From Ananas comosus (lineage: Eukaryota > Streptophyta > Magnoliopsida > Poales > Bromeliaceae), in contig NC_033632.1 of NCBI RefSeq assembly GCF_001540865.1, positions 3,232,727-3,296,726 on the forward strand: DNA of 64,000 bases, read 5' to 3'. Position numbers and translations under genes: made by a program. This document shows, in pieces, positions 36,401 to 47,854 of this stretch. A model generated the notes under the pieces. The model did no database searches. It saw nothing but the letters and a program-made list of their open reading frames with translations, and was not told the DNA's origin. Within the stretch, counting starts at the first letter, position 1. Each line of letters begins with the position of its first letter.

Positions 36401-39400
36401 ACAGAATCAGTCTAAAGATAAAAGAAATAAGAATATGAGTATTATGGCCCCCTAAATAGCATTTGAGTTGGTCGCAATTCGCAAATATAAAATGTCTTTA
36501 GACCTCTTAAAGTATCTTGCAATATGGTTAATTCATAGTCCAAGTGTTGTCCCATTAATATGGCGTCAGCTGTAGATCTCCATGCTACATTAAGAAAGCT
36601 CCATAGCAGTATTTAGCTTTAGCATTTGTTTCTTCAACCAGCTATTTACTACGGTCAAGACAAGTGAGGATCAAACTCGGATAGCATATTCCAAGCATCT
36701 CTAACCTTCAGCCATATTCTCAAGGAAATGGATAATGACTAGGAAAACAATATATGCTTTTTGGATCCTTCGGTTCCATGCTACTCTCATTGCAGATTAG
36801 GTTTTTCGGGCAGAAAATGTACAAAATTAACCCAACAAGCCAAGTAGTATTAGTAACTTATTGGGCCTGAACCACTGGCTCAAAATGTTAAAGCCTATAT
36901 TACTCATTCTCGAGCGTTGGTTCTATATACCCATGCATAGTCCCTAATCTATCCAATATAGGAGTCTGGAAAATGCAATACTCAAATGCATTTTTGGCCC
37001 TCTGGAAAATGCATGCTCAAATTAATCGATTGACAGTGGTGACAATTTTCAGGCATCAAAGCATTGCAGGTTAAGTTTTATGAGTTGAAGTATTTCAGGC
37101 AGCATTTGTTCTCCTGACATTAATTTTACTTATTTAAACACAGCCAAACACCGAATGCCCCAGTTAGAAGAATGACTAATCTTTTTAAGCTTCATAAGCT
37201 TAGAAAGCAACTGGTTTGCTCCATTTCATTGATAAAGCCCGTTTGGCCTAGCTTTTGAAAAAGTGATTTTTGAAAAAGTGATTTTTGGTTAAAAGCTGTA
37301 GAGCGTTTGGCTGAGTTTAGAAAAAAGTGATTTTTCTGAATAGATTTTGAAAAGATGTTTGGCAAAATTTTTTTGTTGTTTGCATAAATTAATATTTTTA
37401 TTAAATTTTATTTTATAATTTAAAATCTAAATTTAAATTTGAACTAAAATTAAAATTTTTAAATTTCAAAATTGTACAAAATTTAAAATTTTGATATTTT
37501 AATTCAAAAAATAATTTTAAATTTTAAATTTTAAATTTTAAAAATTCAAAATTTAAAATTTAAAATAATTATGAAATATAAAATATAAAATATAAAAATT
37601 GAAAATTGAAAATATAAATTTAAATTTAAAAATATAAATAATATTGAATTTTAAAATATAAAATTTTAACATTTAAAAATTTAAATTTAAATTTTAAATT
37701 TCAAAGTTTAAATATAAAATATAAAATATAAAATATAAAATATAAAATATAAAATTTGAAATTTAAAATTATATTTTTAAAATATAAATAATTATGAAAT
37801 TTAAAATATAAAATTTTAATATTTAAAAATATAAATTTAAATTTTAAATTTCAAAGTTTAAATCTAATATTTAAAATTTAAATTTTAAAATTTAAAATAA
37901 TTATGAAATTTAAAATTTAAAATTTGAATATTTAAAATTTAAAATTTAAAATTTAAATTTGAATATTTAAAATTTATCTTAAATTTGAATATTTAAAATC
38001 TAAAATTTGAAATTTGAAATTTAAAATTAAAATTTAAAATTTAAAGTTTGAAATCTATTTTTCAAATTTTAAATTTTAAAAGTTAAAATTTAAAAATTCA
38101 AAAATGAATGTGAAAATTAAACATTGAATTTAAAATTAAAATAAAAATTTGAAGTTTGAGTCCAAGATCAGAACAGATTTCAAGAAGCAGCTTTTTTCTG
38201 CTTCTGATTCTAGGACTTTCAAAATCAGTTTTCTGATTCTGAGAAGCAGAATCAGATTTTAAAAATGAAGTTGCCAAACACTCTATTGGACCGAAAATCA
38301 CTTTTCAACCTAAAAGCGCTTTTTAAAAACTAGGCCAAACACCGCCATAATCATCAGACAAAATAGCAGTTAAACAATCCCACATAAAATGTTCAACTTT
38401 GAGTACCAAAGCGATATCCAGTACTGATGTTAGCAAAAGAGAATAATGATTCACAAATCCAACTTCGTGCGATCAGCATGCACCGAAATGGCAATGTAGT
38501 CTCTTAATATTGAAGTACCAGCAAAGAGATTAACAATTATAGTAGGTGGAATTAAGTACACAAGCATCAAGTAAATGTTTTTCAACGTCTTGTTTATATA
38601 AGCCAACTGATTATCACATAAAAGAAGTTGCATAGTCCAACATGAATGACGAAGTTCACTAAAATGAACTAGTTTCAATTAAGTTAATCCAAAAGGCTGG
38701 GAAAGAATAAGATTAGCTCAATTTAAGTTAATCCAAAAGGCTAGGAAATAATCAGATTAACAAGCTAAGCTAACAAGTTCCTACAGCTTAAAACAACTTT
38801 CAGAAGTTGCTCATGCAAATAAAATAAGATAAGGCTTTGACAAGAAGGAATCCAATATCTATCCCAATTTATGCTGATGACTAGAAATAGTAATTTCTGT
38901 AAAAATGAAGGCTAAAAGGCATAGATCAGACGTTACAAGTGAACACCAAAGCATATGCAAAGTAGGATATGGAAATACATGCAAGACTTAAATTTTAGGT
39001 ACAAAGGTGTGCTGCAGTAATAGCAGACTAGAAGAATTGACAGATGTGAAAGAAATCTGCAGTCGGAAAGTGAAAAACAGCAAACTTCTGCAATGAAATT
39101 AAAAAATGTATGTGGAAATGTGTGAAATATAGATAATCTTTTGTGCTATAAGAGTACCTGCTCTTTAAAGATAACTGTTGCAGCATCCAAAAGAAACTCT
39201 CTAGCAAGTTCAGGGCTCTTGGCATGCTTTTGTGGACGGGAACCATCACCATCAAGATCATTTTCATCTTTGTCCATGGAATCATCATCCTGTTTTTGCC
39301 ACATCATACTCATCGTATTACCAATATAATAGAAGTTCGGCAGAAAATGTATGGACCCCTTCCCACTCTCCCAACAAACAGTATGTCATTTGGATATAGG

Positions 39401-42400
39401 TCAGTCAAACCCAAAAAGAATAAAGTTCAGAGACCTGTTTCCAAATGGCCTATAGTTGGGATTGACTATACATTTTATCCTAGACATTTCTGCCCAAAGA
39501 GAATTAATCAGTAGGTTCACATTACACTTACATCTTCTTCCTCAGCTTCTTCAGCATGCTCAAAGAACCTTCTTATACTTTCACCCTTCGTTATTGTCAC
39601 AAAACCATCACCTACTATCATCCTACGATGAACACATGGTTGTCCCTTCAATGCATGTGCCTTTACACGAAGCTCAGTGTAACGACCATCGAGCTTCCAA
39701 GCTCTCAGAGTGATAAAGCAAGCGCTTAAACCACCTAGATCGAGTCCACTAATTTCAACATCGCCATTCATGCCAACATCTTCGAAGTCCAGAATATCAC
39801 ATTTGCCCTCTGCTGTTCCAATAGCCCATTCGAAATGGTGATATATCCCTACTGTATCGGGAAAGCACTGGTGCCAGTCAGCTCGGACAGTGTCTTCAGA
39901 TACCTGGAATCATAAACAATAAGTTGCAACTTCTAGTAGATGCATGGATAGTCCTTGTAATATCCCAATATTGTAGCTATGGCCTTAAATTCAATTAAAC
40001 CCTTTTAAGTCCCCGAACTTTCTCATGTATTGCAATTCCATCCTTGATCTTTTTTTAATTCTAAGTTTTTCCATAAACACGACTATTTTATTGCTTTTTC
40101 AAAATGACTTGTATTAGTATACTTTAAACAAGTTTAGAATAGGTAGAAGTTACATAATTGCGACATATGAGAATAGTCAGGGACTAAGGGTTAAGATCAG
40201 GGACAAAGTTACAATATCGAGATAGTACAGGTGCATCCATTCGCTTTATAATACAAAATTTCCTATAATTATTTGCTGTAAGTGTAGAAATCACAATGTA
40301 ATCTCCAGAAAATCTAGAAAAGGCAAACACCTCGTATTGGAAAGCCGTATCTGCCACACAGAACCAACTAGTGCAGCGAGGTTCCCGTCGCATGCGCTTT
40401 AGTTCCTTCAGCTCCTTGAATTCCCGGATGACATTCCTTCTGCAATCTCTGCAAAATCTCTTGCTGTCAAACCTGTGACATGAGAATTAAATGCAAAACA
40501 GTTTAGCTACCTAACTAGTTAGACAGTTAAAGAGAAACCATCCATCCATTTTAAACAATCATAAGAATTTTAATTTTCAGAACTAAATTTTGTCAATGTG
40601 ATTGGCACTATCAACTACGATGTTGATATTACTGACATAGCCTACAGATTAAAGCTGTAATTTTCCTATCTGTTTGTTTATTACTAAACACTGCAACCAA
40701 GAAGTGGCAACAAAGTGCTCACCTGTACATAAGTCTTTCTATAAAATCCTCCTCCTTCATCTGTAAGAGAGACGATCTAGTTTCTTCACCAAGTGCAGAC
40801 CAGAAATCCACCAATGTATCACAGGAAAGCCTAGCCGTGTGCAAAGCACAGGTTTCTCGAGTTCCGTGCACTCTGCCATAATTAGCAATGCCTTGGCTAA
40901 TCCATCCTCTGCCTCCCCCACCACAGGCATCAGGATAAAGCAACTCCCTTTCGCGTTCCCTCACTCGTGCGTTGTCAAATACCTAGACAGATAATATACA
41001 GAATGGAAATGAAATTGTAATTCAAAAAGGACAATTAAAACAAAAAATGCTATGCAAAAAGGTATCGGAACTAAATGCTTGCTTAGCACTGCTTCTACTA
41101 CTACTTCAGCTATAGCCACCTCTAATAGTGTTTGGCAAACAAACGAGTGCTAATGCAGGAAGCCAAAATGAAATTCCAAGCACCAAAAGCAAGCACAAAT
41201 TTGGAGTTTCCACTTTCATTATAGAGAGAAGTTTTGAGGATATTTTAATATGGTGCTTCTCCTAATGGCACTAGTCCAATAGCGCTTCACCAAAGTATAT
41301 GGCGCCCTACAAAATGGACCAAACAGGCCCGAATTAAAAAAAAAAATGGAGATGTTAACAAAAAAGATTCTTATATAATAGAAAAGGGTAAAACTATGAA
41401 GAAATAGAAAACCTAAAGGTATGTAAGAGAAAGCTGATTTATTTTAAAGTATAAAAACTACTAAACAAATTAAAAACAAGAAAAAGTAAAAAAGGTCGAG
41501 AATTTTTTTGGTTATGTTTAGTTCTTTTAAACTCAAAATCTATATGACTGAATGCCATAAAAAGAATAGCGAAGTCCATCCTAGAATCCATTCAATCACA
41601 GAGTTTTTGAGTTTTGGCTTAAAAAAGAAAAACGAAAAAAGGGAATGGTGACCACATCATGCCAACATGAACATGGTAAACCTCATTTCCTTCTATACCA
41701 CTTACGTTCTGGAGTGTCCTAAGCGACTTTGCAGTTATGAAGCAGTCAAGAAGTGACAGTATTCCATCCCTAGTTGTTGTCAGCCCTCCCCAGGGATGGA
41801 CTGACGGGTCCTGCTGCTCCTGCACGTCATCAAGCTCCCCAACCTTTAAATGGCTGTCGGACGTCCCTGTTGTGCTAGGAAGATGCATGCCCAAGCCTTC
41901 CTGCTGCAATGACTTCCCATAAAGGACAATCTGTGTGAAGCTCTCCAATAGCAAACCATTGCATCTGGAACAGTATAGATTCTTCCGAGCTTGCTCAAAT
42001 AAGGTCTGTTTATCTATCCTTAGCAGCTCCTGCCGAGCCTGTACCGGCAACTCGCTCCAAAACTGAATCACATGCATCCACAATCCAAATAAGGTTAGTT
42101 TTCACATATATTCAACCATCCGAATGTATAATGTATAGAAAAACACAATTCTACTCGAATTAATTGTTTAAAAATTCACCATCACAGTAATATCCATTTT
42201 GATGATCCTATTCAGATACCGCAGCTTGCATTTAACAGTCATTTGGAAAACTAATCTATTCCAAAATGATCTGATTTATACACTATGCTATCAAGTAAAC
42301 AACACATTTCTACTTGAATTGGATAGAGAAAGGTCCATGATGAAACTAAAATCCATTTCCCGGATCCTATACAGCAAGCACAGTTGACATTTTACAAGTT

Positions 42401-42909
42401 ATTATTGGAAGATTAATCTAATAACCACACAATGCTTCTCAGTGAGTTCTAGTACAAATTTAAACAGAATGAAGAACGCGACAGAGAAGCATCACCTTAC
42501 GTCAGGTAGATGATTGGATCCCAATTTTTACACACTCTAGATACGAAAGTATGAACTTAAAGGAAACAGAGAACCGAGCACAAAATTGAAGTTATTTCCA
42601 GATTTCTATACTGAAAAGATTCGATGACCAATGCAAAGGCGTTTTGATCGCTTCAACATCAAATTCAGGATCGAAGAGCGATAACCGAGCACAAAACAGA
42701 TCCATCGAGCAAAAGGAAACGAATCCAACGGCGGATGGATCGAAATCGGAGGCGGATACCTTCTGGAGCCGATCGAAGGTAATCTCCTCCCGGCTTCGCG
42801 ACCAGATTCCGCAAGCGGAGCCGGATCCGCAGGCGACGGAGGCGGAGGCGGCAGAGTGAGTCGCCGGAGCGCCGCCTAATTGCGCGGTCCTCTGCAAAAG
42901 CCCGGGCAT
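33406..42909 (-). CDS. Plant NST1-like protein with Lys/Glu-rich coiled coil, 1199 aa
   Basis: Eight exons: 42760-42909, 41706-42062, 40723-40982, 40331-40472, 39532-39903, 39158-39289, 36061-36189 and 33406-35463, all GT-AG and in frame. I know the family only as plant proteins labelled stress response NST1-like; no biochemical function is established to me. The N-terminal half is well structured: FWSELPVQARQELLRIDKQT, a YCSRCNGLLLE Cys pair, RFCRDCRRN and CTSWFC (possible metal site), then DWHQCFPD and an acidic segment before PELAREFLLDAATVIFKEQ. The large last exon (515-1199) opens with a highly charged Lys/Glu/Arg coiled coil and continues as a Ser/Asn/Pro-rich, probably disordered tail. 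The start MPGLLQRTA sits in a GC-rich exon and fits the donor phase. The intron between exons 7 and 6 (36190-39157) is enlarged by a MITE. Confidence 0.88.
37236..38347. mobile_element. Tourist-like MITE, 1.1 kb, with AT low-complexity core
   Basis: The outer ends share GTTTGGCCTAG in inverted orientation (left AGCCCGTTTGGCCTAG, right CTAGGCCAAACACCGCCA), with further pairing around AAAAAGTGATTTT. TAA flanks both sides (37233-37235 and 38348-38350). Between about 37380 and 38160 the DNA is built almost only from shuffled AAATTT, TAAAAT and TATAAAA words. Near the right end a GCTTCTGATTCT region makes a second inverted repeat. No ORF. It lies in an intron of the NST1-like gene. Confidence 0.65.
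39344..39478. mobile_element. MITE-like element, family 1 copy D (shortened)
   Basis: In the intron between exons 6 and 5 of the NST1-like gene. The right end CAAATGGCCTATAGTTGGGA matches the family-1 consensus closely; the left end keeps AAAATGTATGGACCCC. About 135 bp, so probably internally deleted. Confidence 0.55.
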
Positions 42910-43027
42910 CTCGTTTCCTCTCCCCTCCCCTCCGCCACTCCCTCAGCAGCGAATCGGCGATCGCTCCCGTCTCCGGCTTTCCATACACAGCGGCGGAGGA
43001 TCGGAACCGCTCCGGATCGGCAGCGAT

Positions 43028-43062
<35 letters not shown>

Positions 43063-43345
43063 GCGGAGGAGGCGATCCGAGCGGCGATCGGAGGGCCCTC
43101 GGATTCGGATCGGAGTGCGAGCGAGAGGGGGATCGGGGGACGATCACCGATGTAGGGAGGTGATCGGATTCGCCGATGAGGGGAGAGAGAAGGGAGGAGG
43201 TGGAGGAGGGGAATGGTGGTTTTGTTGATGAGATTTGCTTCTCTCTCTGTCTCTAGCGTCTCCTTGTAGAGAGAGAGAGAGAGCGGATTATTACACGAAG
43301 ACCGCTATTGTAGATGTGAGCGCAAGGGTTAAGAAGTTACGCGGC
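42910..43345 (-). promoter_or_regulatory. GC-rich leader and promoter of the NST1-like gene
   Basis: GC-rich sequence with CGG and CGC trinucleotide runs upstream of the NST1-like start codon. It is probably 5' UTR and core promoter. ORFs here on both strands are composition artefacts; no TATA box is obvious. Confidence 0.45.
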
Positions 43346-43347
43346 CC

Positions 43348-43382
<35 letters not shown>

Positions 43383-43383
43383 C
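43346..43383 (+). repeat. (CT)n microsatellite
   Basis: Interrupted CT run upstream of the NST1-like gene, read as GA repeats on its strand. Confidence 0.8.
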
Positions 43384-44280
43384 CTTTTCCTTTTTTTTTC
43401 AAAAAAATATATATATTTTTACTTTTTATTTTTAACTGTTGTTATTTTATTACAGTTAAAAACATGTTAAATTATAAATTGTAATTTATTTTGATCCAAC
43501 TATTTAGCATTTTTTTTAAAAATTAATTTTAGTATCTGCCTTTTAATCTATTTGATTTGATTTAAATAATTTAACAGTTCCTTTTCTATTAAATTTAACT
43601 TTACTATTTGTTATAATAGAAATATAACCACGTGAACTTATTCTAATTATTCCTGTTAGTATAAAATAACATATATAAATTTTAAAATTTAAAAATTATT
43701 AAAATTTTAAAATAACTAAATTCAAAAATAAGATAGTAAAATTAATTTTTTAAAACAAATTAGATAGTCGGATCACAAACAAGTGATAAGTTAGGTAATA
43801 CAGTATTATTTTTTATTTTTCTTGTTTCTGGAAGGTTATATGATCTTCTTCTTAAATTCGTTTTGTATCCTTTTGAAGAGGGCGTTTTCATAAATTATTA
43901 CAGTCTCTGTACATGTGATGTCGTCATTGTGGTGTAACATTGCTCCAATTAATATCAAGCTTACAAATAAGCTAGTGTAGTTACCCGCACGATGTGACGG
44001 ATAGATATTATCAAAATAATTATTTTTTCTGTCATCATCAATAAAATGAAAAACATTAGTTTTAATAATTCGCAGGAATTGATAAAAAACTACTAAGATG
44101 ACTTTTTTTTCATCTTGTTCACTCAATAATCTATATGATTACACATTTGCAAGACTATAAAAAAAATAAATACACATTTGTAAAATATAAAATTTTTAGA
44201 ATTGAGCGGTAAATATAAAACATGAATAATGTAAACAATCATACATACAAATAAATCATAGGTCATATCTAAAATTTACA
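43384..44280. other. AT-rich intergenic DNA
   Basis: No gene, RNA or clear repeat recognised. The 96-codon ORF on the minus strand (43836-44126) has no domain or gene-like context. Confidence 0.45.
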
Positions 44281-44289
44281 GATTTTTTC

Positions 44290-44910
44290 TTATAGAGATG
44301 AGCAATAAGAATACCAAATAAATGATGTCGAACCTCTGGTGAAAATACTTGTGAAAAACTCCCCAACGACATCTGTTGTCTTGTTCCCCACCTCAAAGAT
44401 CCAATCCATAGAATCGAAAATTAGATCGATCAAAAATGAAATCAACAGAAAATAGTGCGACACCATACCAATTTCTACTAATTTGAGGTGATTTTGAACC
44501 GTGAGTGAGATTTGACAAAAATTCTTTAGCAACCCATAGAGAGAGAGATTAGTGGTGGATAAATACTACTAAGCATTTAACAAAGATGAATCAATTATAT
44601 TAACAAAATCTCTGAAATTTTTTAAAAAGAATATTGATAGTTTAGCAAGGTTCTGATGAACTAGTTCAAAGCGGGGAGCACTATCAACCTCTGCTTGAGG
44701 ATCCTTCTCTGCCATTGGATCCGTACCACCTTCGGCTACTTCACAAAGTAGGTGAGGTCTCTCTTCGTATACAGGGCTCCGCCGATCCCGAAGGGGATCA
44801 TTCCATATTATCGCTTCGAGTATAGTTAAGGTATCAAAGGGTGTAGAAGAGACAGAAATTCTAAAAGAGAAAGTGTGAGAGATATAAAAAAGAGAGGATT
44901 TATAAAGGGC
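44290..44910 (-). other. Weak candidate for a small gene or TE remnant
   Basis: On the minus strand a TATA-like TTTATAAAT (44899-44907) precedes a 48-codon frame starting MAEKDPQAEVDSAPRF at 44715. A further open frame follows at 44290-44532 (LLKNFCQISLTVQNHLKLVE then WIFEVGNKTTDVVGEFF). Base composition is slightly richer than the flanks. I see no known domain and no convincing splice pair joining the frames, so this may be a short unknown gene, a degraded transposon ORF or chance. Confidence 0.25.
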
Positions 44911-45647
44911 TCATGAAAAAAGTACCAACGAATCTCGTATAATCTCAACCATTGGATATGTTGATGAGGAAATGATCAGTTTGTATCAATCGTTCTATTG
45001 AAAATTATAAGGGTTTGAATTAAAAGGAGTCCCAAAGTAAAAACATTGCACATTAGTAAAATTATTGGGAAATCAAGATTGTTTATAGATGTCATAGCAT
45101 GGTGGGTGTAATTTATGCGTAAAAGTAAAAATTTTATAGAAATCAAGTTTTTTAGTTATTTTAGGAAGTTATAATTTTGGGTAATTTATATGCTGTATTA
45201 GAAATTATTAGGGCATACAAACTAATAATAGATAATTTTGTTATAGGTTATGCATTAACGTAAAATTTGAAGAAAATATATAAAAATTTAAATTTGCTTA
45301 GGTTTGTAAGTAATTCGGGGTGAACTATGAAAATATTATCCTTCTTCACCAAGAAAAAGAAAAAAAAAAAAAACTATAATGGTATGCTTTGTACGATCAT
45401 GTGCCTGATGATTCCTTGCACTTCTATCCTGCAGTTATTTTTTTTTAATTAGTTCTCGCACACGGATTTTTCCAATCCAATTCTTAGCCTTATCACTAGG
45501 AATCCAATAGTTTAACATGTCACATATCTTTTTATGAGTGATTTTAGAATTGTTGATAATATTAACTCGTCGAGTATTTTTTCACGGATAATTTTAAAAT
45601 TACTGATAATATAAATACATAAAAAGTGACACAATAGTAGTCTCACG

Positions 45648-46001
45648 TAGGGGTGTAAACGAGCGGAACACGAGCGAGCTGGGATTGGCTCGTGTTCGNC
45701 GCATTTATATTTTTATTTTGCTAAAATTTAAATAATAAAAATATATATTATATATAATTATTTATTTATATATAAAAATATAAATTAAATAAATTATATA
45801 AATATAAAATATATGTATTCGAGCTGTTATCGAGCAGAACACGAGCGAGCTGACCCCAGCTCGTGTTCGGCTTGTTTATTAAACGAGCTGGAAAATCCAG
45901 CTCGTGTTCGGCTCGTTTACTAAACGAGCGAGCCGATCTCGAGCTTATTTCGAGCCGAACACGAGCTGGCCTGCGAACAGCGAGCTAGATTGCCACCCCT
46001 A
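45648..46001. mobile_element. hAT-type MITE, 354 bp, with 8 bp target duplication
   Basis: The ends are TAGGGGTG and CACCCCTA, the classic hAT terminal inverted repeat. The element is flanked by GTCTCACG on both sides (45640-45647 and 46002-46009), an 8 bp duplication as expected for hAT. The inside holds repeated CGAGC/GCTCG words (GAACACGAGC, CAGCTCGTGTTCGGC) in both orientations around an AT-rich core, so the strand can fold on itself. One ambiguous base lies at 45699. No transposase. Confidence 0.88.
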
Positions 46002-46009
46002 GTCTCACG

Positions 46010-47571
46010 TGATAGGATATATGGTATACTCGCTCCTAACGACAACAGCACCGTAGACTATTTCTACTCAACCTTTCCAAACTTTTTACAATTTTCCTTT
46101 TCTAATAAATTTATATGGATTGAATATAATTTTCCTTTTTCAAGGTAAAAGATTACATAACTAAAATTACCTTGTACAATCCAAGCATGAGGAGTGATAT
46201 CTTGTCCTCGAAAATATCTCTATCTGCTTTTGTCGTTCCTGCACCTTCTATGAATGTCAATAATAATTTCATGCAAGTTTTTAGCAAAAAAAGAAAAAAA
46301 AGAAAAAAAGAAAAAAAGGGTTTCCAAAAGGTTTCCAAAAAGTCTGACACTAGCAAACACTCACTAAAAAGAAGTAAAGAAAAGAATTGGCCTAGACCAT
46401 TTTATGACCATTTTAAGTATTCAAAATGCATAGCACTAATCAGCAATTTCAACAGCTTAAATTGATCAAAAGAATGTAACAAATTTTTCGTCGACTTGAT
46501 TTGCCATATAGATAAAGTAAAATTACATATTCTTAACTAATAAGTAATACATATTCTTAACTAATAAGTAAACATCTAAATTTGTTTTACATAATTTTTT
46601 CATATTTTTGTCGAAATAAACACTAGAATTTCTAGTCTCTATGAAGAGTAAAATTCAATTATCTACTCAGTTGAAACAATTTGAATTAACTCAACTCTTT
46701 TACGCAAAGATAATTGGAAATACCGACTAAAGTGCATTTACAGTGTTTTTGTTATTTTTTAGGATTTCCTTTGAAATTATTGTGAGAATCCGTTCTTACA
46801 GTTAGAAAGTACGATAAAAAAATATTTTATTTATTTTTTATAAAAAAATTAATATTGTGTCGATTGCAATAATTTGATTATTATAATCTATACCGCCTCA
46901 TTAGCTAACAGAGTAGCATTTTCCTTTCAACTCTTTTTTTTTTTTTTTTTCTGCCTATCAATTGTTTGGTAGCCCGTGATTAGATGTAACGGACTGTTTG
47001 GCCTAGCTTTGTGATATTATGAATATTGTATATTTTATTTTAGAAATGATAAGTTTAGTCACAAATTTACTATTGACTTTGAGTTAGAAGATGATTAGAA
47101 ACTTACATACTTCTATTCAAATTGAAGTTTTAATTTGACTAAGAAAATGATGATTTCGTCACATCTTAGATTCCATAATAAAAATAATTTAAATAAATTC
47201 GCTAAATAAAAAAAATAATAATTTCATATAGGTCACTACAAATATAGTAAATAACAAATATACCGCTACAAAGTTCAACTTTTGTCTCTTACAAAAGTCC
47301 TAATATTTTCAAATATATTCATGTCGTTTGAATCCGCTAAAAAAATTTAGTTAATCATAGATTAAATACTTAATCCTGATTAGTTTTTTTTTTATTTTTA
47401 TCCCTTTATATTATACTATTATGATTTTTAAAGGAATATATTTTTATGACAAAATTAAAAATATAAACAGTTCTCCAACAATAACAAAGCAGAGTGACAT
47501 ATTTAAAAATATTAAGATTTTTATAGAAATAATATATGAAAGTTAAATTTTATAAAAATATATTTGTTATT

Positions 47572-47575
<4 letters not shown>
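46010..47575. other. AT-rich intergenic DNA
   Basis: No gene seen between the hAT MITE and the TAM41 promoter region. ORFs are short and low in complexity, with several A and T homopolymer runs (for example 46287-46318). Confidence 0.45.
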
Positions 47576-47612
<37 letters not shown>

Positions 47613-47636
47613 GCGGTANATATATATATATGCAGG
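47576..47636. repeat. (TA)n microsatellite with duplicated edge
   Basis: A TA run at 47576-47609 followed by GCAGCGGTA, an N (47619), a second TA run, and GCAGGGACA. The duplicated TATATATGCAG edge plus the N suggests polymerase slippage or an uncertain assembly join. Confidence 0.6.
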
Positions 47637-47854
47637 GACATATTAGAAATTAAACCTAAATTAAATATAGAAAATTATGAAAACATTAGGTGCACTTAAT
47701 TTACCCATAAAACGAAAATAAAAAAATAAAAAAAAAAAACGAAGACACTTCGACCGGTCCACAGAGCAGCCATGTAGGCCCGCAGGCAGGCAGCCAGCCC
47801 TTTGGTGAAAGGAAAAAGGACGATCGTGTCTCGTCCGTCTGTCCAACGGCGGAG

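Noticed and set aside
37380..38160. Possible satellite or CRISPR-like array
   Set aside because: Words are shuffled AT low-complexity without fixed unit or spacers, and the whole lies inside MITE-like ends in an intron.
42665..43147. 160-codon minus-strand ORF rich in Pro and Arg
   Set aside because: Lies in the GC-rich leader and an alternative frame of exon 1 of the NST1-like gene; low-complexity composition only.
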